Position numbers and translations under genes: made by a program
Shown: piece by piece, positions 24,258 through 33,378 of the stretch
How the letters are laid out: each line of letters starts with the position of its first letter
How positions within the stretch are numbered: position 1 is the first letter of the stretch
Origin: Coptis chinensis
Taxonomy: Eukaryota; Streptophyta; Magnoliopsida; Ranunculales; Ranunculaceae
Direction of reading: 5' to 3'
Length of the DNA: 64,000 nt
NCBI GenBank assembly: GCA_015680905.1
Contig: CM027378.1
Coordinates: 86,209,501 to 86,273,500, forward strand
Notes under the pieces: model-generated
Told to the model about the DNA's origin: nothing
Databases searched by the model: none
What the model saw: only the letters and a program-made list of their open reading frames with translations

Positions 24258-24607
24258 TGTTGTGACCTATCTTTCTCTCCTTCTCTCCTGTTCTATTTAT
24301 AATCCCTCACCTCTCTCTTAGGCCCTCCACCTGTCCCTTCATTTCTCAGTCCATCGATTGCCGCGTGGAGGGTTCTCGTACAACCTTAGGGTTTTCCCCT
24401 TGCTCGTGTTGGGCACGTGTCCTGATGGTACAACTCCAGGTTAGCTATCTCAGTTCGCGGCTTTCCACTGCCAGTTCTCGATTCTCTGCCTTCACGCTCG
24501 ACTCCTATGTCCGCGGCCCTTTTAGAATGCCTCCCACCCCACCGTATGTCCTCTTTTTGGATCCATCATCCGCCGGACCACCGACCATCATAAATTGAGT
24601 CGCTACA
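24258..24607 (-). repeat. 5' LTR of the Tat element
   Basis: 350 bp and TG..CA on the element strand; pairs with 9962-10314. It carries the element promoter and is followed by the PBS. Confidence 0.9.
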
Positions 24608-24755
24608 GGGACCATGGGATCAAAGTCGGATAATGAGTATGCACAGTGTAAATTATAGAACAAAGTTGTGGATATTTGTTGATATATCGCGATACATCTA
24701 CAATATTTGCAGATTCCCCAATGTAAAATATCCCGACATCAGGAGATATATCCAA
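24608..24755. mobile_element. Long-hairpin element, right tip of the right arm
   Basis: Starts GGGACCATGGGATCAAAGTC and continues to AAAATATCCCGACATC. This is the reverse complement of about 8222-8350, completing the arm interrupted at 9961. It shows the Tat element landed inside this hairpin. Confidence 0.7.
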
Positions 24756-24929
24756 GATACATACATATCCATAAATCAGGAGTCGATATATTCCCCTATC
24801 TCGATATTTTACCCATGAAGTTTGAGCATTGCTGTTCTTAAGCAATAGCAATCTAATCACTATCATTTACTCTTATTGGAAACAAGAAATTGGTCCCAAG
24901 GCCCAATTTTGGGGAAAATAAAGTCTAGA

Positions 24930-25720
24930 GGACACGGTTTTTTCTGAGTAACTCACAAGGACAAATTTTGGGAAAAAGTAACTCACGAACCCACTATTTC
25001 AAAATTAGTAACCCTCAAGGACAAAATAAGTTAGCCCCGCCTTTTTACATTTTTTAAAATTCCAGTTATACTCTTCCATGAAAATAACCCTCAAGGACAA
25101 ATGGCCTGGATTTAAAATAAATATTTTTCGATTTTACCCTTTTTGTCATTTTACTATGAACAATGAGTGTTCATACCTTCTGCTGGTGTATGAACAATGG
25201 TTGTTCATATCCAAATAGGTGAATGTACCTTATACAATATATTGATGTATGAACATTGAATGTTCATACCCAATCAATGTTCATACCCACAGGACTATGA
25301 ACATTGAATGTTCATACCCAATCAATGTTCATACCCAAGGACTATAAACATTGAATGTTCATGTATGATACCCAAAAGACTATGAACATTGAATGTTCAT
25401 ACCCAATCAATGTTACTATGAACATTGAATGTTCATACCCAATCAATGTTACTATGAACATTGAATGTTCATACCCAAAGACTATGAACATTCAATGTTC
25501 ATACTAAATACACCGGGTCGTTTCATCTGGGTTGGGATGTTAATTATTTTGCGTCAGGGGTATACTTGACATTTCATCTACCCGATCCATTTTTTATTTC
25601 GCATCAAGGGTATACTTGACCTTTCATCTACCCGGTCCTTATGAGTTACAAAAATAAAAAGGTGTCCTTGAGAGTTACTTTTTCGGCATTTTTGTCTTTG
25701 AGAGTCACTCCCTGTATTGG
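24930..25720. mobile_element. Non-autonomous inverted-repeat element (MULE-like) with internal minisatellite
   Basis: The left end (GAGTAACTCACAAGGACAAA, about 24946) and right end (reverse complement GAGTGACTCTCAAAGACAAA, about 25700) are imperfect inverted repeats, each followed by AAAAAGTAACTC. No coding capacity. Target duplication not resolved. Confidence 0.5.
25157..25505. repeat. Minisatellite with palindromic core
   Basis: About eight copies of ACTATGAACATTGAATGTTC followed by ATACCCA, most with the spacer ATCAATGTT. The core TGAACATTGAATGTTCA is nearly self-complementary, so single strands could form hairpins. Confidence 0.85.
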
Positions 25721-25954
25721 AAAACATGGTGCAATCTACAATGGCTTGAAAAAGTCAAAACACTCGAGTACAAGATAAATTTTACCAAAAAAGAGAATTT
25801 CTAGTAATTCCGATTTTCAGCTTACATGAATAGACCAACTTCATATCGTAATTGCTACCAAGTTCATTCTCGCTTCAAAAGCTTCCCTGATAGAATGCAC
25901 ATCAAGGATTGAGTTAAGACACAAACCAGAAGTTAAAAATTAGTAGACTTCACC

Positions 25955-26670
25955 AAGAATGAAACTCAAAGAAATAGACGGGCCGCACAAGCGCTGGAGC
26001 ATGTGGTTTAATTCGATGCAAAGCGAAGAACCTAACCAAGGCTTGCCATGTCACGAATCCTCTTGAACGAGAGGGGTTCCTTCGGGAATGCGGATACAGG
26101 TGGTGCATGGTTGTCGTGTGCCATAATGTGATGGGTTAAGTCCCACAACGAGTACAACCTTCGTGTTTAGTTGCCACCATTGAGTTTGGAACCCTGAACA
26201 GACTGCCGGTGATAAGCCGGAGGAAGGTGAGGATGACGTCAAGTCATCATGCCCCTTATGCCCTAGGTGACACACGTGCTACAATGGACGGGGCAAAGGG
26301 TCGTGATCTTGCAAGGGTGAACTAACCCCAAAAATCTATCCTCAGTTCGGATTGCAGGCTGCAACTCGCTTGCATGAATCCGGAATCGCCGGTCAGCCAT
26401 ACGGCAGTGAATTCATTCCCGGTCCTTGTACACACCGCCCGTCACACTATGGGAGCTGGCCATGCTCCATCGTTACCTTAACCACTAGGGGAGGGGATCT
26501 TTGGCGCGGGGCTAGTGGACCGGAGTGAAGTCGTAACAAGGTAGCCGTACTGGAAGTGCGGCTGGATCACCTCCTTTTCAGGAAGAGCTAATGCTTGTTG
26601 GGTATTTTGGTTTGACACTGCTTCATACCCAAAAAGAAGCAAGCTACGTTTGAGCTAAACTTTCTCTAGA
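25955..26670 (+). pseudogene. Nuclear plastid DNA (NUPT): 3' part of 16S rRNA and start of the 16S-23S spacer
   Basis: Plastid 16S rRNA from GAAACTCAAAGAAATAGACG (the 920 region) to the 3' end GGCTGGATCACCTCCTTTT (26559-26577). The plastid spacer follows (GAGCTAATGCTTGTTGGGTA). The anti-Shine-Dalgarno end CACCTCC is intact. Decay is visible as transitions (for example CCCACAACGAGTACAACC for CCCGCAACGAGCGCAACC), small deletions near 26115, and loss of CTAGTAATCG between two AATCGC repeats near 26390. The lost bases are part of the decoding site, so it cannot be functional rRNA. Confidence 0.93.
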
Positions 26671-26790
26671 TGCGTTGGCAGTGTTTTCAGAGGTGAAACC
26701 TTTAACAACAGTTCTTTATTCAATGAGAATGGTGGGTAGCTGATTCTAGGACGATCAAATAACTGACACAAAACCGTTACTTTATAAGTT

Positions 26791-27041
26791 GGGTTAGTTA
26801 GACTTATCCCCCATTAATAGTTGCAATTAGTGTTATCCTCTCTCCCCCTATTTTCAAAAATATTAGTGATAACCCCCCCCCCCCCATTGCAAGATCCAAC
26901 GGCTACAAGATGAATTTTTTTTTTTTCAGATGAAGATATCTGACTATTGGATCTTACAAATGGGGAGGGTACCACTAATATTTTTGAAAATAGTAGATAA
27001 CACTAATTACAACTAGTAATGGAAGGTAAGTCTAACTAACC
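26791..27041. mobile_element. MITE, 251 bp, 9-bp target duplication (MULE type)
   Basis: TIRs GGGTTAGTTAGACTTA and TAAGTCTAACTAACC; the inverted match continues through ATTAGTGTTATC and TTTTCAAAAATATTAGTG. It is flanked by exact direct repeats TTATAAGTT (26782-26790 and 27042-27050). The interior has a C-run (26873-26885) and a short inverted GATCCAA pair. Confidence 0.9.
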
Positions 27042-27289
27042 TTATAAGTTTATAATACTTTATAATGCATCTACTAATTGTGATGGCATCAATTCAAGAA
27101 AATATTTGAGTTCAAAACTCTTCAAAAGTTTCTATTCCTACGACAAGCAATCAAGTTGGCAACAAATCAGGAACTGTGGACTAACAAGCAATCAAGTCCT
27201 GTAGACGAAATAAAGAGAATCGTAAGTTCATAACAAGTTTTACTGGTTTGAGGATTAGTAAGACAGAGACATTTATCATTTGTATGTAC

Positions 27290-27465
27290 CTCAAGTAAAG
27301 TCAATGCAACTCCTGTTCTGTAGTGTGCCACTGGCCAGTCAGGCCTCATCATTTTGCAAGCTTTACCATCAGATAAAGCCTCGACATAAAATTCCATAGA
27401 TGCATAGCAAATGGTCCGGTCTGATAATGCAGTTGCATCATCTGGAGGCAATGCTATGGCCTAGA
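27290..27465 (-). pseudogene. Exon fragment of a TPR (TPR/ankyrin) protein
   Basis: After an acceptor-like TTCTAG the minus strand reads ALPPDDATALSDRTICY, then ASMEFYVEALSDGKAC, MMRPDWPVAHYRTGVAL and TLLE. It ends at the donor-like GAG|GTACAT. This matches TPR motifs of plant ankyrin/TPR proteins (pattern SNRS.CW...AL.DA..C..L.P.W.KA.YR.G.AL). No neighbouring exons were found, so this looks like a gene relic or captured exon. Confidence 0.5.
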
Positions 27466-27832
27466 ATCTATCACGTTGACCATGTCACCTTCAATGAACA
27501 AAATGAGAAGCTTATCAGTTTCCACATCTGCTATGTTGGTTTGACTTTTAGATTGGTTTGACTTTTAGATAGATTCATTCGATCTAGAGACATTTAATAT
27601 GTAATTTCATAATAAACTGATATCCAGACTGTAAAATGTTCACATTTCTTATTTTTTATCGAAAACATTAAAAATATGATCCGTCTTTTTCATATTGTTA
27701 AACTAATTTTTCTTTTTAATACATGCTGTCAGCTAAAACAATGCCATCCTTGTTGCAAGGTGCCAATAGTCATGGGCAATACTTGTTCCCGAAAGTATTA
27801 GACTTCACCGTGGAATATGTTTGAAGATATAT
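27466..27832. other. Intergenic, nothing recognised
   Basis: AT-rich sequence between the TPR fragment and the LINE insertion. It has a small direct repeat of GGTTTGACTTTTAGAT (about 27538-27570). Confidence 0.4.
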
Positions 27833-27844
27833 ATTGGTCGCACA

Positions 27845-28246
27845 AATAATTGTACCAGAGAGGACTGAAAAATGTATTGTACCAGGAAATGAATGTCATC
27901 CTAGTGGGACTTAAACTAATAAGCGCACAAAGAATTGAGGTGGCTTCAGACTCTATGCGGGCAGTACACATACTGCTTAACAAGGAACAAGCACCTTGGG
28001 AATGCTGGAACATCAAAGCAGAAATTTTAGAGGTTGCATTGAGATTTCTCTCAGTAGAATTTATCCATGTATACCGAGAATGCAATAGAGCAGTGGATTT
28101 CTTAGCTTCTCTTGAGTCTGTTGAAGGATACAACTACTTTATACCTCCTCTAGTACCTCTGTTACAGAGAATTGTGGAGGAGGATAAAGAAGGTCATGTA
28201 TATTTGCACTTTTAATGAATCAGTGGGGTTTGACAAACCTAAATCC

Positions 28247-28277
<31 letters not shown>
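27845..28277 (+). mobile_element. 5'-truncated LINE with poly-A tail and 12-bp target duplication
   Basis: The segment ends in a run of about 28 A (28250-28277) and is flanked by exact direct repeats ATTGGTCGCACA (27833-27844 and 28278-28289). This is the signature of target-primed reverse transcription. Its only ORF is an RNase H-like domain, normal for the 3' end of plant L1-type LINEs. Confidence 0.9.
27850..28215 (+). CDS. LINE RNase H-like domain (RVT_3 family), 3' fragment
   Basis: 121 codons, open to the stop at 28213-28215. Conserved blocks: EVASDSMRAVHILL (second catalytic Asp in the ASDS segment), APWECWNIKAEILE and VEFIHVYRECNRAVDFLA (the HVYRE.N..AD.LA block that ends plant LINE RNase H domains). 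The first catalytic Asp of the fold lies upstream and is missing because of 5' truncation, so the product cannot be active. The ATG at 27850 is probably internal to the original ORF2. Confidence 0.65.
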   Translation: MYQRGLKNVLYQEMNVILVGLKLISAQRIEVASDSMRAVHILLNKEQAPWECWNIKAEILEVALRFLSVEFIHVYRECNRAVDFLASLESVEGYNYFIPPLVPLLQRIVEEDKEGHVYLHF

Positions 28278-28281
<4 letters not shown>

Positions 28282-28412
28282 GTCGCACACTTGCACTTGG
28301 TGTTGCCAACTAGTAAAAAAATTCTACTAAAAAGACAATCAGAACTAGTACATATAAAGGGCTTGGTCACTGCCAAAATATCTATCAAACTTGATGCAAA
28401 TATAATCAAATA

Positions 28413-29128
28413 TCTACTATATATATATTAAAGCAGAGACCTTTAAAAGAGGATTTTCTCTTTTCTATGTGGCACTCTAATATGAAAGATATTATTTTTT
28501 AATATCCTACAATCCCACGTACATAGAACATTTTTAGACAGTTTGAGTGTATTTTTAATTCTTATATTTGGAGCGTTTGAGTGTATTTCCAATTCTTATA
28601 TATTTGATCAAATAAAAAAAAAACAATTGCTAAAAAATAGGTGATTTGTAAAAAGTAATTTCCTATTACGAATCAAATACTTTTAGTGTTCAAATTTATA
28701 TATATTTGATCAAATAAAAAAAATTGCTAAAAAATAGGTGATTTGTAGAAACTAATTCCCTCTTACAAATTATACAATTTTAGTGTCTATGATAAAGCAC
28801 TGACTTATTTCGAATATATCTTTAACACGGCCTCAAAACATAGTTAAAAACAATTATACAAAAAATAACATCACAAATATATAATAATAAAAAAAAATAA
28901 TAACGACAAAACAATAATGACAAATATTTTAAAATATGTATAATACTGAATAAAACTAACATCAAAAAATAATTAATGGGGAACCAAAAAATAGATGCAA
29001 ATGTATCGAACTAATCTCAAATAATATTTAACGGAAAATCGGAAACTGGATACAAATGTAAGCATTAAACTAATCTTAAAAAGTAATTAATAGAAAATCG
29101 GAATATGGATACAACTGTATTAAACTAG
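28413..29128 (+). mobile_element. Helitron-like non-autonomous element, copy 1
   Basis: Starts TCTACTATATATATATTAAAG, preceded by A, the usual Helitron 5' end. It shares its first 550 bp with 44649-45235. It holds three units of a 55-bp repeat (about 28966-29128) and ends within the third unit near CTAG (29125-29128). No terminal hairpin was identified, so this may be truncation rather than the true 3' end. No coding capacity. Confidence 0.55.
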
Positions 29129-29134
29129 AGTCGC

Positions 29135-29800
29135 GATATTGACACCCCACTTTATGGAATTGGCAACCCTTTGACCAATTCAAATGTACTGGCCCCTCTC
29201 CATTAATCACATGAAAAACACTCACGGCAAGAAGTTACTGCAATATCGCACAATCCACGATATCGGGTTGCCGCAAGATCCCATATCCCACGGAAGGTGC
29301 TTGTCATGGATCTTTTTTTCTTTTAAATTTTTTTTAATAGCCACCGTAAAAAAAGTTAGTTGCCGCGAGATGGTTGTGTTCACTAAAATGGAGTCTTTAA
29401 TTATGTTAATTATCAAAACTCTTATTCATTAATTTGATCACAAGTTTTTCTTATAACATATGAAAATATTTGCCGCGAGATAGCAAAAGTATGCCTCGAT
29501 TGTATATTTTTTTTGTCATGATGATTTTGGTGTTGCTCTTGAAGTATATAAAGAAGTTTTAAAGAAGAAAATGAGATATCCATATGTCGTGTGTTCAATA
29601 TGTAAAATTTGAAGTGAAAAAAAAAAAAAACAAAAACAAAAAAAAAATGTTCCGTGGCAACTGCCTGCCGTGGGATATTGGATCTCACGGCAACCCGATG
29701 TCGTGGATTGTGCAATCTCGCGGTAACTGCCTGCCGTAGGATATGAGATCTCACGGCAACCCGATGCCGTAGAACTATCGGGCATGTGGGGTGTAAAAGG
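29135..29800. mobile_element. Foldback-type element with repeated inverted blocks
   Basis: Outer ends GACACCCCAC (about 29141) and GTGGGGTGTA (about 29787) are inverted. A block with ATATCGCACAATCCACGATA and GGGTTGCCG (29245-29310) is inverted at 29640-29715 (GTCGTGGATTGTGCAATCTC). Parts of it recur at 29716-29775. No coding capacity. Confidence 0.5.
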
Positions 29801-29815
29801 ACATATAAGAAATAA

Positions 29816-30634
29816 GGGTTTTTTTTACTTAATCCCCACGGATGTACCCCCCCTTTTGAGATAACCCCCCATTTTGAGAATCATTACTAATTGCCCCTCA
29901 TTTCAGAGTTAATTTTCCATATTAACAATTTTGCCTTATGTCAAATTTGTAAAAACCCCCCATTTTTAACATACGTCTTTGAAAAATTCAAAAATTCAAA
30001 AAAAAAAATAAAATAAAAATCTGAAAACTCAAAAAATCTGAAAAATCTGAAAAATTGAAAAAAATAACAAAAACTCGAAAACAAATTAAAAAATATTCGA
30101 AAAAAGGAAAATTCAAAAAAAAATGAAACTTTTTTGGCAAAATAAAATAACATAAAAAATGCGTAAAAATTTGAAAAATAATAATAAAACAACTCAAAAT
30201 ATAGGAAAACAAATGAATTTTATTATTTTTTCAAAAATTTTGAGTTGTTTTATTATTTTTTCAAATTTTTATGCATTTTTCAATTTTATTTTAAATTTTT
30301 TCAAATTTTTTTCCCGATTTGTTTTTTTTTCAATTTTTGGAAAATTTTGGATTTTTTTTTTGAATTTTCCCTTTATCGAATATTTTTTAATTTGTTTTCG
30401 AGTTTTTGTTATTTTTTCAATTTTTCGGATTTTTTGAGTTTTTAGATTTTATTTTTATTTTTATTTTGAATTTTTGAATTTTTAAAAAACGTATGTTAAA
30501 AATGGGGGGTTTTTTTTTACAAATTTGATATAAGGGCAAAATTGTTAATATGGAAAATTAACTCTAAAATGGGGGGTTATCTCAAAAGGGGGGGGGGGGG
30601 GGTACATCCGTGGGGGGTTAAGTAAAAAAACCCC
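29816..30634. mobile_element. Long-hairpin MITE, 819 bp, 9-bp target duplication
   Basis: Near-perfect inverted arms of about 390 bp. They start GGGTTTTTTTTACTTAA and end TTAAGTAAAAAAACCCC, with a short loop near 30205-30235. Exact flanking repeats AAGAAATAA (29807-29815 and 30635-30643). The arms contain A-rich/T-rich simple sequence and G- and C-runs. It inserted at the truncated end of an Athila accessory gene. Confidence 0.9.
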
Positions 30635-30646
30635 AAGAAATAACCA

Positions 30647-31199
30647 TTATTGTTTTACTTTTTGCCAAAGGGGTGCCAATCCCATAAGTATGTCATCTCT
30701 TTGAGTTTGCAAAATCCAAAGTAGGTGAAGTTGAGGCTTTGTGACTTCTGATTGGTGTGATGTACGTACCACATTATGTCCCAACCAGTGGAGCACAACA
30801 CGTTGATTCTGTTTCAAATAGCGTTGAAGAACAATGTGATGTGTATTTTCGACGTCGCCATGAGATACGGTAGCTCGTAGTAAAGTTTTTGCGGAATCAA
30901 ATGATGACTCTTGAAAAAGGGACTCCTGGGTATTTATTGGGATTTGAAGTATGTCGGAGATCATTTCCTTATTCAATTCCAATCGTTGTCCATAGGCATT
31001 GAAGTAGAATTTTCCATCTTCAGATCCGCTAAATTGGTAGAACATCAAAACCAATTCTTGGGAATAACCAGCTACTGAATGATATAGAAGAGGCGCCCAT
31101 CCCGACGATATGATTTCGTGTCAAAATAAGGAGAAAACCGCCCTCTTCGAAAAGTTTTCGGTAGTCTTTCTCTGCCGTTATTTTTCTTGGTTGAGCCAT
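30647..31199 (-). pseudogene. Athila accessory gene 2 (putative plant transposon protein family), copy A, 3'-truncated
   Basis: Starts MAQPRKITAEKDYRKLFEE at 31199, shifts frame twice, then continues in frame from about 31075: LVLMFYQFSGSEDGKFYF, RLELNKEMISDILQIPIN, VLQRYLKQNQRVVLHWLGHNV and LHLLWILQ. This is the layout of the 'putative plant transposon protein' family (PF20167-like): an N-terminal basic block, a strand-rich core, then an HLLW block. It is cut at 30646, where a MITE target site adjoins. A TATA-like CTATAAATC lies about 60 bp upstream (31255-31264). Its paralog is at 32414-33378 and its counterpart at 59955-61051. Confidence 0.55.
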
Positions 31200-31254
31200 T
31201 ACTGAGGGAAGGATAGTGAAAATTGTTTGAATAAGAATGGCTGAAAAAGAAGAG

Positions 31255-31264
31255 ATTTATAGCC
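31255..31264 (-). promoter_or_regulatory. TATA-like box of accessory gene 2, copy A
   Basis: The minus strand reads TTGGCTATAAATCTC about 60 bp upstream of the start codon. The counterpart in the other copy is at 61117-61133. Confidence 0.4.
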
Positions 31265-31269
31265 AATCT

Positions 31270-31856
31270 ATGAGTCTATACCAACTGAGTCCAAGTGTAG
31301 TTAATGACCCATGTGATTATGAACAAAGATCATAGGGGGATCCTGAAGAAGTCTTTGTCATGTCGGATATCCAAATACAATTAATGAGATGGTTTAATGT
31401 TAGAAAATACGGAGGAAAGTTTCCACAGGGTAGTTAGACTTACGTAATTTCAGAAATGATGATCATAACTCGGTAATAGAATATGGATAGAATAATCGAA
31501 ATGCATGTGTGACAAGTGTTATGTGTACCTTGTAAGCGTCTTGCGATTTTCTCGAACACCATGTGTATCCATTAATTATTTTGGTGAGTTTTGGATGGCC
31601 TTTCTTTGTTATGGTTTGTTTATTTATTTACTTATTATTATTATTATTTTTATTTTTTTTATATATATATTTTTATTATTATTATTTTTATTTTTTATTT
31701 TTTATTTTTTTAGAGAGGAAAATACAACTAATATACACAAATATTTAATCTGGAACTTCTCCATTTAATACGTAACCCGCACAAATGTGTGAGAATTATT
31801 TAACACACCATACTAATATACAAAATGAAAAAAAAAAAAAAAACGGTTACATAGAT
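31270..31856. other. Spacer of the Athila accessory region, low-complexity core
   Basis: Contains a long T/A-rich low-complexity block (31620-31715, ATT and TATTT repeats) and an A-run at 31827-31842. No gene recognised. Confidence 0.5.
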
Positions 31857-31976
31857 CTAGATGTTCTGGATCATGTTATGCATGAGTGACAAGAGAATAA
31901 TGATAAACACTGTTATCACGATTAATGTGATAGCCCATTCGCGTTGCTCCTTTTCCCATCGGTCTATTTGATTCAT
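31857..31976 (-). CDS. 39-codon single-pass membrane microprotein, copy A
   Basis: The ORF begins MNQIDRWEKEQREWA and continues with a strongly hydrophobic helix (TLIVITVFIIILLSL), ending HNMIQNI and a stop. The predicted form is a short charged N-terminal segment plus one membrane helix. A TATA-like box (plus 32061-32072) lies about 90 bp upstream, with a CT-rich leader between. An in-frame upstream ATG at 32123 exists but lies upstream of the TATA box. A counterpart of exactly the same length, also ending in NI, lies at the same place in the other accessory region (61385-61504). I know no family for it. It could be an env-like remnant, but both copies are closed by their own start and stop. 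Confidence 0.5.
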   Translation of the reverse strand: MNQIDRWEKEQREWAITLIVITVFIIILLSLMHNMIQNI

Positions 31977-32060
31977 TATATTCAAGAAATTGAGGATTTG
32001 TGAAGAAGAATTTGTGAAGAATGAGAGAAAGGGGTTGAGTGAAAGTGGAAAAGGAGAGTT

Positions 32061-32072
32061 GTATTTATAAGT
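32061..32072 (-). promoter_or_regulatory. TATA-like box upstream of the membrane microprotein, copy A
   Basis: The minus strand reads CTACTTATAAATACAAC, followed by a pyrimidine-rich leader of about 85 bp to the ATG at 31976. Confidence 0.4.
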
Positions 32073-32413
32073 AGATTTCTGATTGTTGGGCATCTGACCG
32101 TTGGGCTTTGAGAGTAGGCCCAATTAATCAAGGAGCAAACTCATATTTTTGAAAGTACTATATTCGCATAACATAAATAATTTCTCATTCAAACCGTCTG
32201 GAGATACAAAATTATGAGAAATCAACCGATATATAATAATTTTAGCAAAAAAAATAAAATGCAATGCATAAGGGAAATAAATGACATAGTCATTTCTAAA
32301 CCAAGGGAAATAAACAACTATGGGAATCCTCAGGGTTAGCGTAAGATGAACCCGGGTTTTCTCGTCTTTCGCCACGACGACGTTAAAGCCGATTTGACCG
32401 GTCGGAATGTGGC

Positions 32414-33378
32414 CTATAGATCAGCAAGTAACCGATCTTGGAATTGCTGCTGAGTTGCCATCATCATTCTCGGAAACGGCCTTGGCGATTTCTCATTTCT
32501 TTGCCGGAAGTCATTACGGGAAGTAAGCATATCTTCTGGCGAAGAAACATCCTGCGCAAGATACTAGTATTCATGTGCCTCAAAGGCCCATAGGAGTATT
32601 GATTCGGGCGCATGGTATTTTCATTAAAACAGTCGGGTGGTGAAGGAGGAGGAGGAGGTACGTTATCATGCTCAATGTCATCTCTAGCTACTGGGTCCCA
32701 GTGGTCTAAAACATAAGTCTCAAAAATTCCAAAATTCTCGAAAGACCTTGTTTCAATGAAAGGAGTAGCGATGGAACCCTAAGTTAAGCATAAGCCGAAA
32801 GTAACAAGTACAAAGACAAGAGGAGCTGACCCGTTTGACGCGGTCGTAAGAATATGGCCCGTGAAATGGACCATACGAGAAAGTGTTCTTCCTCTCTGTA
32901 GGATCCACAAAGCAGTGCAAGAAAGTCTTGTTCACGCGAGGACGTCTTTGAAGTTCCAATGGCGTTGACGCTAGCCATTGAGTGACGGCTAATTGGTTAC
33001 GCCTCGAAGCGAATCTTTGGTACACGCAGTTCGAGCCAGTGTTGTACTCTCCCTCGAGAAGCGTGTCAAACATCAAATCCCTCGTGGTCGGATACTCTAA
33101 CAATAACAGGGTCGGACTATCAGAGTTTATCGGAATCTGTGCGGTATTCGAAATCAACTCCAGCGTGAGTTCACGTTCCAACCCATCCGCCGTAATCCAA
33201 AATTCTTCACCCCGGAAACCTCCATTGTTGTAAAATTTCAACACCAATTCTTCGGAATAATGAGCTGGAATTCGATGCAATAGATATTCCCACTCTCATC
33301 GAAAAATGGGTGAAACATCCCGAAATTGTAGAGATTTGTGAAATTTCGCTCAACTGTGATTCTCCTTCGTGCTGCCAT
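32414..33378 (-). pseudogene. Athila accessory gene 1 (putative plant transposon protein family), copy A
   Basis: Starts MAARRRITVERNFTNLYNF at 33378 and continues GMFHPFFDE. A frameshift near 33270 leads into the long block 32753-33260: ELVLKFYNNGGFRGEEFWI, RELTLELISNTAQIPIN, VYQRFASRRNQLAVTQWLA. After a further shift the C-terminal part reads YVLDHWDPVARDDIEH, followed by a Pro-rich linker and QQQFQDRLLADL before the stop at 32414. It is a paralog of gene 2 (30647-31199) and the counterpart of 62156-63157, which keeps the same end (FQDHIL). Function unknown; it lies downstream of integrase, where Athila elements carry extra or env-like ORFs. Confidence 0.55.

Larger units (their letters stand above)
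9962..24607 (-). mobile_element. Ty3/gypsy LTR retrotransposon, Tat lineage, with nested CACTA
   Basis: Complete element read on the minus strand: 5' LTR 24258-24607, PBS, gag, PR, RT, RNase H, second RNase H, IN, antisense ORF region, 3' LTR 9962-10314. Target duplications are GGGGC (9957-9961) and GGGAC (24608-24612), four of five bases matching. Without the 5063-bp CACTA the element is about 9.6 kb. The extra RNase H after the first and the antisense ORF after integrase are marks of the Tat lineage. The whole gag-pol is in one reading frame broken only by stop codons. Confidence 0.92.

Noticed and set aside
22249-24265. Several plus-strand ORFs opposite Tat gag-pol
   Set aside because: Antisense shadows of the coding strand, with no recognisable domains.
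9962-24607. Possible viral integration (gag, protease, RT, integrase)
   Set aside because: Domain order, double RNase H, LTRs and antisense ORF fit a plant Ty3/gypsy Tat retrotransposon; no envelope or pararetrovirus movement protein was seen.
25157-25505. CRISPR-like array of short repeats
   Set aside because: Units are directly tandem with repeated rather than unique spacers, and this is a plant nuclear genome; it is a minisatellite.
25978-26577. Genuine bacterial or plastid rRNA gene
   Set aside because: It is only the 3' part, with many transitions and a deletion in the decoding site, and is embedded in nuclear transposon sequence.
29422-29785. ORFs with repeated GCREI/YPTAGS segments as a repeat protein
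   Set aside because: They are produced by duplicated inverted blocks of a foldback element.
29941-30445. Phe/Ile-rich ORFs as membrane proteins
   Set aside because: Translations of T-rich simple sequence in the arms of the hairpin MITE, present on both strands.
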